From positions 1 to 18,225 of the forward strand of contig QWQL01000064.1 of assembly GCA_003670825.1 (NCBI GenBank): DNA of 18,225 nucleotides, read 5' to 3'. This DNA comes from Planctomycetota bacterium. Its GTDB lineage: Bacteria; Planctomycetota; Planctomycetia; Pirellulales; UBA1268. The notes under the pieces were generated by a model that ran no database searches, was not told the DNA's origin, and saw only the letters and a program-made list of their open reading frames with translations. A program made the position numbers and the translations under genes. Positions 9,384-14,877 of the stretch are shown one piece after another (the stretch's first letter is position 1; each line of letters begins with the position of its first letter).

Positions 9384-10937
9384 TCATTCCAGTTCGGGCA
9401 GCATGGCCTCGGCCTCGGCCGCTTCACGGAGCTTTCCCAAGGCTTTGGCCTCGATCTGCCTCACCCGTTCCTTGGTCACGCCGAGGGCCGAGCCCACCTC
9501 CTTGAGCGTCTGCGGCGACTGCTCGTGGTCGAGGCCGTAGCGGCGAATGATGATCGTCTGCTCGCGGGAGTCGAGTCGATTGAGGAACTTGCCCACCTGC
9601 TTGAGGCGGTCGCTGACCGCCATCCGTTGCTGATACTCGTCGCTACGGCGGTCGGCGGCCGATTGCAACAGTTCCATGTCGGCCGCCCGGAAGCGGTCGC
9701 GACGCTTGTGCTCGTCGGGGATCGTGCGGGCGTAGTTCTTCATGATCGCCCACGAGGCGTAGGTGCTGAACTTGTTGCCGCGGGCGTAGTCGAACTTCTC
9801 GGCGGCACGGATCAGCGACATGTTCCCGTCGCTGACGAGGTCGAAGAAGCTGTCGCCAGGCGAGACCCGCCGCTTGGCGATCGAGACCACCAACCGCAGG
9901 TTGGCGCGGACGATCCGATTCTTGATCGCGACGGCCTCATCGTAGAGCCGCTCGATCTGGTCCATCAGCCGCGCGCTGGGCCGCTCGATGTCGAGTTGTT
10001 CCCGGAGCGTCGCAGCCTTGTACTTCAGATAGTTGAACTTCCGAAACAGCCAGACCTCCTGCTCGCGAGTGAGCAGCGGCACTTCGTAGAGGCTGGCCAG
10101 GTAGGCCGGCAGACCGCTGGGACGCCGCACCCGCTTCGCATCCGCCACGGCCGGGTAGGGTTGACCAACCACCTTCTCCGCGCTGGTTCGCGAAAACAGG
10201 GCATTGGGCATGAAGTCGAGCGGCAGTTCCGCAACGTGCTCCGCCCGCTGCGACAGAATCACACGATAGACGCTCGCCTTCGAGCGGTGGTAGCGACGGG
10301 CGATCGACTCGACCGGTTCGCCGGCGAGGTGATGTTGGTAGATTCGGGCACGGCTCTCGGGCCGCAGGTGGCCATCAGCTGCCGGGAACACCGCGGTATC
10401 GGAATGCTCCTGGTCGTGTCGCTTGACGGTGTAGCGGACCGTTTCCACGCTGCGACCAAGCCGCTCGGCGATTCGGCGATGCACGTCTGCCGGGCAAGCA
10501 CCCGCCACGGCCAGCCGTCGGGCCCAGGAAATGATCTTCTCGTGCTCCTCGTCGGAGAGCTGGCTGAAGCGGCTGCCCCGCTCGATCCGCAGCGGATTCT
10601 CCCGAATGAAGCGGTCGACGGCGCTGGCCAGGAATCCCACGCGGCGCCGGCCGGCGACGACGTACCGCTGCGCGACGAGGCCGTGTTCCCGCCAGCGGGA
10701 GATCGTTTTGGTGGAGACGGTGAAGCGCCGGGCGAGGTCCTCGATCGAGAGCACCTCGTCGCCAGGGGGCACGCCTCCGGTCGGAAGGACGGGCTCGGGC
10801 TGGGCGGGCACGGCCAGGTCGGCGGCACGAGCGCCACCGTCACCATGCAGCCACGATTGAGGGCGGCCCTGTTCTTCACCGAAGCCGCGGTCTTCATGGA
10901 ACAAACGGACAAAGTCACCAGCAGCATTGGAACGCAT
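9384..10937 (-). CDS. Sigma-70 family RNA polymerase sigma factor with N-terminal helix-turn-helix array
   Basis: A 517-residue sigma factor that directs RNA polymerase to promoters. The C-terminal half is classic: region 1.2 (about 277-302, YLASLYEVPLLTREQEVWLF), region 2 (337-408, NRIVRANLRLVVSIAKRR, DLVSDGNMSLIRAAEKFDYARGNKFSTYASWAIMKNYAR) and region 4 (452-505, LDSREQTIIIRRYGLD...EVGSALGVTKERVRQIEAKAL). Little sequence lies between regions 2 and 4, so region 3 is short or missing. The N-terminal half instead carries a MerR/excisionase-like helix-turn-helix (62-113, SIEDLARRFTVSTKTISRWREHGL), a second homeodomain-like unit (about 127-172) and a third resolvase-like unit (about 193-229, PVESIARRYHRSKASVYRVI). 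The start at 10937 has GGAGG six bases upstream. A longer frame to 11054 lacks such support. It is the first gene of the minus-strand run and is too divergent to call rpoD or rpoS. Confidence 0.93.
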   Translation of the reverse strand: MRSNAAGDFVRLFHEDRGFGEEQGRPQSWLHGDGGARAADLAVPAQPEPVLPTGGVPPGDEVLSIEDLARRFTVSTKTISRWREHGLVAQRYVVAGRRRVGFLASAVDRFIRENPLRIERGSRFSQLSDEEHEKIISWARRLAVAGACPADVHRRIAERLGRSVETVRYTVKRHDQEHSDTAVFPAADGHLRPESRARIYQHHLAGEPVESIARRYHRSKASVYRVILSQRAEHVAELPLDFMPNALFSRTSAEKVVGQPYPAVADAKRVRRPSGLPAYLASLYEVPLLTREQEVWLFRKFNYLKYKAATLREQLDIERPSARLMDQIERLYDEAVAIKNRIVRANLRLVVSIAKRRVSPGDSFFDLVSDGNMSLIRAAEKFDYARGNKFSTYASWAIMKNYARTIPDEHKRRDRFRAADMELLQSAADRRSDEYQQRMAVSDRLKQVGKFLNRLDSREQTIIIRRYGLDHEQSPQTLKEVGSALGVTKERVRQIEAKALGKLREAAEAEAMLPELE

Positions 10938-10943
10938 GAGTTT

Positions 10944-10948
10944 CCTCC
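10944..10948 (-). promoter_or_regulatory. Shine-Dalgarno sequence of the sigma factor gene
   Basis: On the minus strand GGAGG stands six bases before ATG 10937. It decides in favour of this start over the ATG at 11054, which would add 39 residues of no evident family similarity. Confidence 0.7.
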
Positions 10949-11257
10949 AGCCGGCAGCCCTGCCAGCGTTGTATCGAAGACCCGACGACTGACGGCCCTG
11001 TGCCGCCTGGCGCCCGGCCCTCGCGTCATGAGTGCACGAACCAGACCGTCCCACGCGTGTGGCGGTGATCCATCACCGCCGTCCCTGCCCGCGGACGTGC
11101 TAGTTATACGGATGGCCACCCGTCCTGGTTCACGGACAACTGGGATTCTTGAGAAGAAATCACTTGCCCCGTCCGTCCGGACCGGCCTGCCGACGACCGC
11201 AACTCTTTGCCAACCATGGACTTGCGGCAGGGGTCGGGGATGGAAAGATTCTTGCCC

Positions 11258-11276
11258 AGCGGGCCTGTTGCCCGCT
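11258..11276. repeat. Perfect 7-bp inverted repeat with 5-base loop
   Basis: AGCGGGC and GCCCGCT flank CTGTT. It has no T-run on either side, so it is not a typical intrinsic terminator. It ends about ten bases before a GATAAT box, so it could be an operator or part of an untranslated leader. Confidence 0.5.
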
Positions 11277-11465
11277 AAGACTCTGATAATCAGGCACTTT
11301 ATGACGCGCGACACCTGGGTTTCCCGGCCGGATTCGCCGGCTTGGAGGGGGCGAACCTGGGTAGGGTGCGGTCGAAGCGTCGTGGCGGCGACCGGCAGGC
11401 CGTGGGTCCCTACCGATTGTGCCGAAGAACGGTGGTGAGGTCGAAGCACCATCGGAGGCAGGGGC

Positions 11466-13013
11466 ATGGCGCGGCGAAACGGCGAGGGGATGGCGCGGCG
11501 GTCGTGGGGCTGGCTGGTGGTGGCCTGTCTGGTGGCCGCGCCCGCCTGGGCGGAATCGGACCCCGAGGGCGAGGTATCGCTTGCCGCCGGGGAACCCGTG
11601 GCGGAACCCACGGCTGAGCCTGCGTCTCCCGAGCCGCCGACTCCCGAGCAGGAGCAGACCGATCGGGTCCGGTTCAAGCTGGATGTGGCGGGGGAGATCT
11701 TTGCACCCGCCGGCCGAGACGCTCCGCCGGTGAGACAGCCGATCGTCGTCGATGCCCGGTTTGATTTTCTGGAAACGGTGCGGACGACCGCATCGGGCAT
11801 CACCGCCAGGCGTTGCTATCGCGACGCGGCCGCAGAGGTTCGCGTGGATGGCGAGTCAAGGGCGACGCGGCTCGCGGACGATGCCCGGGACATCTCTGTG
11901 GTGCTCCGGGGCACCACGCCGGCGCCCCATCTCGAGGGCGGTTTTCTCTCGCGCGAGGAACTCGATCTGCTCGAAACCCCGTTTGATCCCCTGCTACTCG
12001 ATCGGCTGCTTCCGGGGCGGAGCGTCGCGGTGGCAGAGTCGTGGCCGGTGGCGGCCGATGCGGCCGCCGGCCTGCTGGCGATCGACACGATCGAGTCAGG
12101 CGGCCTCGAGGCGACGCTCGAGACGGTTGAGAACGGCCAAGCGACGGTGAAGGTCACGGGCATCGTTGACGGCGCAGCCGACGGTGTGCCCACGCACGTC
12201 ACTGTCGAGGGCACGGTCACGGTGACCGCCTCCGGCGATTCGGCGGCGGTCATGCTCGAAGGGCCGGTGATGAGGGCGGAGGTCGCGCTCCGTGAACGGC
12301 GGGAGGCGAGTCACGTCTCGCCCGGTTTCGACGTGGAGGCCCGGCTGACGGCTGTCCGCACGCCGCACGTTGACGCAGGCCGCCACGCGGCTGAGTCGGC
12401 GAGCGGAACAACTGCCGCGGCCAGAGTCGGCGCCGGGATGGGCAGCCGCCGCCAGGGCACAGGCCGGCCGGGGTTCGTCTGGCATGGCGACGCGGCCAAC
12501 CGTTACGACCTCGTCTACGACGATCGGTGGCGGGTGATCGAAGACGGCGTTGAAGGCCTGGTGATGCGGTTCGTCGATCGTGGTGCGTTGGTGGCCCAGT
12601 GCTCCGTCACCGCCCTTCCCCGGGCTGCGTCTCAGTCGCCGCCGTCGATTGCCGAGGTGGAACGGGACATCGAAAAATCGCTGGCCGGGCAGTTCGGCCG
12701 CATCGAGCACTCGTCGGAGGCTGCCCGCAGCGACGGCGTGAGGATCGTGCGGGTGGCGGTGGCCGGCCGCGCGGGCGACCTTCCCTTTCGCTGGATCCAT
12801 CACGTGCTCACCGACGCAGCCGGGCACCGGCTGGCGGTGACCTGCATGCTGGAGCAATCGCTCGAGAAGCGGTTTGGTGCAGCCGATCGGGAACTCATCG
12901 ATGGCATCTCCCTGCCGGGAAACGGGGCCGATTCCGCGGCGGAAACCGTAGGGGCGCCGATCGGTCCGCCTGACCGCGAAGCCCGGATGCCGTCGGAATC
13001 CCGGACGCCTTGA
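11466..13013 (+). CDS. Secreted protein of unknown function
   Basis: A 515-residue exported protein that I do not recognise. Residues 1-29 form a signal peptide with basic start and AAPAWAE cleavage region. A Pro/Glu-rich linker follows (about 40-65). The first domain (about 66-300) is strand-rich, containing RLLPGRSVAVAESWPV and a run of Val/Thr strands (VTVEGTVTVTASGDSAAVMLEG). A Ala/Gly/Arg-rich linker (303-335) leads to a second domain (about 336-484, FVWHGDAANRYDLVYDDRWRVI...FRWIHHVLTDAAGHRLAVTCMLEQSL) whose layout recalls PsbP/DcrB-like folds; that likeness is a guess from pattern. GGAGG at 11454-11458 stands seven bases before the ATG. A second ATG at 11490 would give an even neater signal peptide. 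The gene diverges from the sigma factor gene and precedes infC by 171 bases. Confidence 0.7.
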   Translation: MARRNGEGMARRSWGWLVVACLVAAPAWAESDPEGEVSLAAGEPVAEPTAEPASPEPPTPEQEQTDRVRFKLDVAGEIFAPAGRDAPPVRQPIVVDARFDFLETVRTTASGITARRCYRDAAAEVRVDGESRATRLADDARDISVVLRGTTPAPHLEGGFLSREELDLLETPFDPLLLDRLLPGRSVAVAESWPVAADAAAGLLAIDTIESGGLEATLETVENGQATVKVTGIVDGAADGVPTHVTVEGTVTVTASGDSAAVMLEGPVMRAEVALRERREASHVSPGFDVEARLTAVRTPHVDAGRHAAESASGTTAAARVGAGMGSRRQGTGRPGFVWHGDAANRYDLVYDDRWRVIEDGVEGLVMRFVDRGALVAQCSVTALPRAASQSPPSIAEVERDIEKSLAGQFGRIEHSSEAARSDGVRIVRVAVAGRAGDLPFRWIHHVLTDAAGHRLAVTCMLEQSLEKRFGAADRELIDGISLPGNGADSAAETVGAPIGPPDREARMPSESRTP

Positions 13014-13056
13014 CGCTGGCCCTGTTCACGGCGACACTCATTTCGTGCGGAAATAG

Positions 13057-13118
13057 CCCCGTGACTCGTCGTGGGGCCGTGTCTGCCATGACATTCCAAT
13101 AGGAGGTCCGCCGGCCCC
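13057..13118 (+). promoter_or_regulatory. infC leader with mutually exclusive pairings
   Basis: The segment GGGGC (13074-13078) can pair with GCCCC at 13057-13061 to form an early hairpin. Extended to GGGGCCG (13074-13080), it can instead pair exactly with CGGCCCC at 13112-13118. The second fold would close a loop containing AGGAGG at 13101-13106. Such a choice of folds is typical of leaders that sense a ligand or ribosomal protein, and the infC-rpmI-rplT operon is L20-controlled in some bacteria. No T-run follows, so transcription termination is less likely than translational control. Function is inferred. Confidence 0.35.
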
Positions 13119-13171
13119 GGGGTGCGCGCAGCACGACGTCGATCCGGTTGGCGGCCATCCGATCCGCGGCC

Positions 13172-13176
13172 GGAGG
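13172..13176 (+). promoter_or_regulatory. Shine-Dalgarno sequence of infC that fixes the ATC start
   Basis: GGAGG stands eight bases before ATC 13185. No other in-frame candidate start between the TGA at 13179 and GTG 13236 has such a sequence at proper spacing, which is why ATC 13185 is preferred over ATC 13203 and ATC 13215. Confidence 0.75.
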
Positions 13177-13184
13177 CGTGAGCC

Positions 13185-13685
13185 ATCGAGAAGCAGCATC
13201 GCATCAACGAACAGATCCGGATCACTCCGATCCGGGTGATCTCGGCCGACGGCGGACAGCTCGGCATCATTCCAACGGACGAGGCGCTGGGCCTCGCCCG
13301 TGACGCAGGTCTCGACCTGGTGGAGGTGGCGCCCAATGAGAAGCCGCCCGTCTGCCGGATCATGGACTTCGGTAAGTTCAAGTATCAGCAGAAGAAGAAG
13401 CACCACAAAACCCACGTTCATCATGCCAAGATCAAGGAGATCCGGCTCCGTCCCAAGACAGGCGAGCACGACATCGAGTTCAAGGTCAACCAGGCGAAGA
13501 ACTTCCTCCTTCACAAAGACAAGGTGGTGGTATCCGTCGTCTTCCGCGGCCGCGAACTGGCCCACATCGACGAGGGACAGCGGGTGATGAAGCAGATCGT
13601 CACGCAGCTCGATCCCGTCAGTAAGGTCGAAGCCCCGCCGCAGCAGATGGGACGCCGGCTCGTCTGCACGCTGTCGCCCAGATAA
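13185..13685 (+). CDS. infC: Translation initiation factor IF-3, ATC start
   Basis: IF-3 binds the 30S subunit, keeps it apart from 50S and checks start-codon choice. The 166-residue product begins with the family signature RINEQIRI, then RVISADGGQLGIIPTDEAL, LDLVEVAPNEKPPVCRIMDFGKFKYQQKK, the KIKEIRLRPKTGEHDI start of the C-terminal domain and ends GRRLVCTLSPR. The frame is open upstream only to a TGA at 13179-13181, and no ATG, GTG or TTG lies between that stop and RINEQIRI. A GTG at 13236 would remove 17 conserved N-terminal residues. ATC at 13185 has GGAGG eight bases upstream and gives the expected length. Rare AUU/AUC/AUA starts are known for infC and underlie autoregulation in E. coli, because IF-3 rejects them. 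The ATC start here is read from sequence and is inferred to serve that purpose. Confidence 0.93.
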   Translation: MEKQHRINEQIRITPIRVISADGGQLGIIPTDEALGLARDAGLDLVEVAPNEKPPVCRIMDFGKFKYQQKKKHHKTHVHHAKIKEIRLRPKTGEHDIEFKVNQAKNFLLHKDKVVVSVVFRGRELAHIDEGQRVMKQIVTQLDPVSKVEAPPQQMGRRLVCTLSPR

Positions 13686-13749
13686 CCGCCGTTTTCACCA
13701 CCGCACACCAGTCCATCCGTCAAGCCATCGAGTCGTCAAGGAGTTTCCC

Positions 13750-13953
13750 ATGCCGAAGCAGAAGACCCACAAGGGTGTCAAGAAGCGTTTTCGGATCACC
13801 GCTACCGGCAAGGTGAAGCATCGCCGCGCCGGCACGAGCCATCTTCAGGTCCGCCTCACGGCCAAGCGGAAGCGAAAGCTCCGCGGCACCGGCGTGCTGT
13901 CCGTGTCTGACGTGCACCGGATCCACGACGCGCTCGGCAAGTACAGCTACTAA
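13750..13953 (+). CDS. rpmI: 50S ribosomal protein L35
   Basis: A 67-residue small basic protein of the large ribosomal subunit. The sequence MPKQKTHKGVKKRFRITATGKVKHRRAGTSHL matches the L35 N-terminus, and the central LTAKRKRKLRG and the ending VHRIHDALGKYSY are also as expected for the family. Length is normal. AAGGAG at 13738-13743 lies six bases before the ATG. It follows infC by 64 bases, the usual order. The next gene in the usual order, rplT, is displaced by 542 bases here, which is unusual because the two are normally nearly adjacent. Confidence 0.96.
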   Translation: MPKQKTHKGVKKRFRITATGKVKHRRAGTSHLQVRLTAKRKRKLRGTGVLSVSDVHRIHDALGKYSY

Positions 13954-13961
13954 GTGCAAGC

Positions 13962-13987
13962 CTGCACGGCCCGCATGGTCCGTGCAG
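13962..13987 (+). terminator. Hairpin directly after rpmI, possible attenuator or RNA 3' end
   Basis: CTGCACGG and CCGTGCAG form a perfect 8-bp stem with a 10-base loop, starting eight bases after the rpmI stop. There is no T-run after it, so intrinsic termination is uncertain. It could stabilise the 3' end of an infC-rpmI transcript. Confidence 0.35.
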
Positions 13988-14101
13988 ACTCTCGTGGCCC
14001 ATGCAGGCCCGCTCGTGGCTCTCATGGCCCGCGCAGACTCATGGGTAGGGCTCCTAGCTCGCCGAGCATCACGACGGCACCTCGCTGTGGTGAAGTCGGG
14101 G

Positions 14102-14118
14102 AGGCGAAGGGATCGGCG
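14102..14118 (+). repeat. Shared intergenic motif, copy 1
   Basis: AGGCGAAGGGATCGGCG, with CGGGG before it, matches a motif after pheT at 18051-18068 with only one extra base and one substitution or so. It touches the left arm of the large near-palindrome. Confidence 0.45.
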
Positions 14119-14211
14119 TGAGGATGACGAGCGTTGAGGATTTCGCCCGTGCAGGCCTCGACCTGCCGAGTGGGGCACAAGCGAAATCCTCCCGCGAGGC
14201 AACTCATGCCG
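14114..14211. repeat. Large near-palindrome of about 100 bases
   Basis: The outer arms CGGCGTGAG (14114-14122) and CTCATGCCG (14203-14211) pair with one G-T mismatch. The inner arms GAGGATTTCGC (14136-14146) and GCGAAATCCTC (14181-14191) are exact complements. The centre contains a further GCAGG/CCTGC hairpin. The two nested stems are separated by unpaired segments of 13 and 11 bases, so the element folds as one long interrupted stem in either strand. It could be a REP-like repeat or a small mobile palindrome. Confidence 0.6.
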
Positions 14212-14224
14212 TCCCGCAGCCGGC

Positions 14225-14303
14225 AGCGCCACTCTTTAGCTAGGAACGCCACTCTCCAGCCAGTAGCGCCGCTCTTGAACTGATAACCCGATAGCGCCGT
14301 CCT
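14225..14303 (+). repeat. Four copies of a GCGCC-type direct repeat, 20-base period
   Basis: Copies start at 14225 (AGCGCCACTCT), 14245 (AACGCCACTCT), 14265 (AGCGCCGCTCT) and 14293 (AGCGCCGTCCT). The first three are exactly 20 bases apart and the last is 28. A spacing near two turns of DNA would place bound proteins on one face. Confidence 0.6.
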
Positions 14304-14344
14304 GCCCGTGCCGAGAGGCCTCCCGAGCGGGCTGATCGGGCAGG
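14301..14344. repeat. 8-bp inverted repeat upstream of rplT
   Basis: CCTGCCCG (14301-14308) and CGGGCAGG (14337-14344) are exact complements around a 28-base loop that itself contains CCCG/CGGG. It partly overlaps the last copy of the direct repeat. Confidence 0.5.
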
Positions 14345-14418
14345 TCCTGCGAGCGGCAAGAGCCCAGCCCTGTGGTCCCGCGGTGAAAAAATGCCGAAAT
14401 ACCCCAGCGCCCTTGCAA

Positions 14419-14447
14419 TTGCGGCGATTCACGGCAGATTTTAGAGT
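14419..14447 (+). promoter_or_regulatory. Candidate sigma-70 promoter for rplT-pheS-pheT
   Basis: TTGCGG (14419-14424) and TAGAGT (14442-14447) are 17 bases apart, in the least GC-rich part of the spacer. Match to consensus is moderate for the -10 and poor for the -35 box. A promoter here would fit the distance from infC-rpmI and would put transcription start near 14454. Confidence 0.3.
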
Positions 14448-14456
14448 TCTTCAGAT

Positions 14457-14476
14457 CTGGGCCTCCGGGCCCCCAG
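14457..14476 (+). promoter_or_regulatory. Hairpin in the rplT leader
   Basis: CTGGG (14457-14461) and CCCAG (14472-14476) pair, with CC and GG available for two more pairs inside after a small bulge. It ends seven bases before the weak Shine-Dalgarno sequence of rplT, a position suited to control of L20 translation. Function is inferred. Confidence 0.3.
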
Positions 14477-14495
14477 CCGACCAAGGTTTCGAGCC

Positions 14496-14873
14496 ATGCG
14501 TACTAAAAGCGTTGTTCCGCGTCTGCGTGCCAAGAAGCGTCTCTTCAAGCGGGTGAAGGGCTTTGTCGGCGGACGTCGCCGCCTGCTCCGTACCGCCAAG
14601 GAGACGCTCATCCGCGCTGGCGTCTACGCCCGTCGCGACCGGCGGCGGAAGAAGCGAGACTTCCGAAGGCTGTGGATCGTGCGGCTCAACGCCGCCTGCC
14701 GCCAGCGGGGCTTCCGGTACAGCCAACTGATCGCGGGCCTCGGCAAGATCGGCTGCGAACTCGATCGCCGCACGCTTGCTGAAATGGCCGTGCTCGACCC
14801 CACCGGTTTCGACACGGTGGCTGCCGCTGTCTGCAAGGCGCTCGGGCTGCCTGAGCCAGCCGCGGTCGCGTGA
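14496..14873 (+). CDS. rplT: 50S ribosomal protein L20
   Basis: A 125-residue rRNA-binding protein essential for early 50S assembly; in several bacteria it also represses its own operon. The N-terminal extension RTKSVVPRLRAKKRLFKRVKGFVGGRRRLLRTAKETLIRAGVYARRDRRRKKRDFRRLWIVRLNAACR and the globular part (YSQLIAGLGKIGCELDRRTLAEMAVLDPTGFDTVAAAV) are typical. The family is usually about 117-120 residues, and the extra ones are a short Ala/Pro tail. The Shine-Dalgarno sequence is weak (AAGG at 14483-14486, nine bases before the ATG). A candidate promoter and a hairpin lie just upstream, so it may be transcribed apart from infC-rpmI. pheS begins four bases after the stop. Confidence 0.96.
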   Translation: MRTKSVVPRLRAKKRLFKRVKGFVGGRRRLLRTAKETLIRAGVYARRDRRRKKRDFRRLWIVRLNAACRQRGFRYSQLIAGLGKIGCELDRRTLAEMAVLDPTGFDTVAAAVCKALGLPEPAAVA

Positions 14874-14877
14874 CATC

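Larger units (their letters stand above)
10938..11465. other. Divergent intergenic region between the sigma gene and the secreted-protein gene
   Basis: This 528-base stretch holds no convincing gene. It must contain the promoters of both divergent genes. On the minus strand TATAAC near 11112-11117 is a possible -10 box for the sigma gene but lacks a good -35. On the plus strand GATAAT near 11285-11290 is a possible -10 for the secreted-protein gene, also without a good -35. Three inverted repeats lie in the region: CCTGCCG/CGGCAGG (11186-11192 and 11225-11231), AGCGGGC/GCCCGCT (11258-11276) and GCCGG/CCGGC (11327-11341). Confidence 0.5.
13954..14495 (+). other. Structured non-coding spacer between rpmI and rplT
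   Basis: This gap is 542 bases in a place where most bacteria have a few dozen. It contains, in order, a hairpin directly after rpmI, imperfect GCAGACTC/GGCCC-type repeats, a near-palindrome of about 100 bases, a four-copy short direct repeat, another inverted repeat, an A6 tract and a candidate promoter. A minus-strand open frame across 14022-14432 reads through these repeats and shows no protein family, so I treat the stretch as non-coding. Confidence 0.6.

Noticed and set aside
9331..9427. Longer N-terminus for the VCBS protein from ATG 9427
   Set aside because: It would overlap the sigma gene by 44 bases and place 32 residues in front of an obvious signal peptide.
9138..11438. Plus-strand open frame of 766 codons
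   Set aside because: It is antisense to the sigma factor and the VCBS gene start, and no domain is visible. The sigma factor on the other strand is unmistakable.
13122..13181. Possible 19-codon leader peptide starting GTG and ending at the TGA before infC
   Set aside because: The AGGAGG is 15 bases upstream, too far for efficient initiation, and the peptide has no regulatory codon run.
13962..13987. Strong intrinsic terminator after rpmI
   Set aside because: The stem is good but no T-run follows, so it is listed only as a possible attenuator or RNA end.
14022..14432. Minus-strand open frame of 136 codons in the rpmI-rplT gap
   Set aside because: It reads through the palindrome and the direct repeats, has no recognisable domain and no good ribosome binding site. 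It is more likely repeat DNA that happens to be open.
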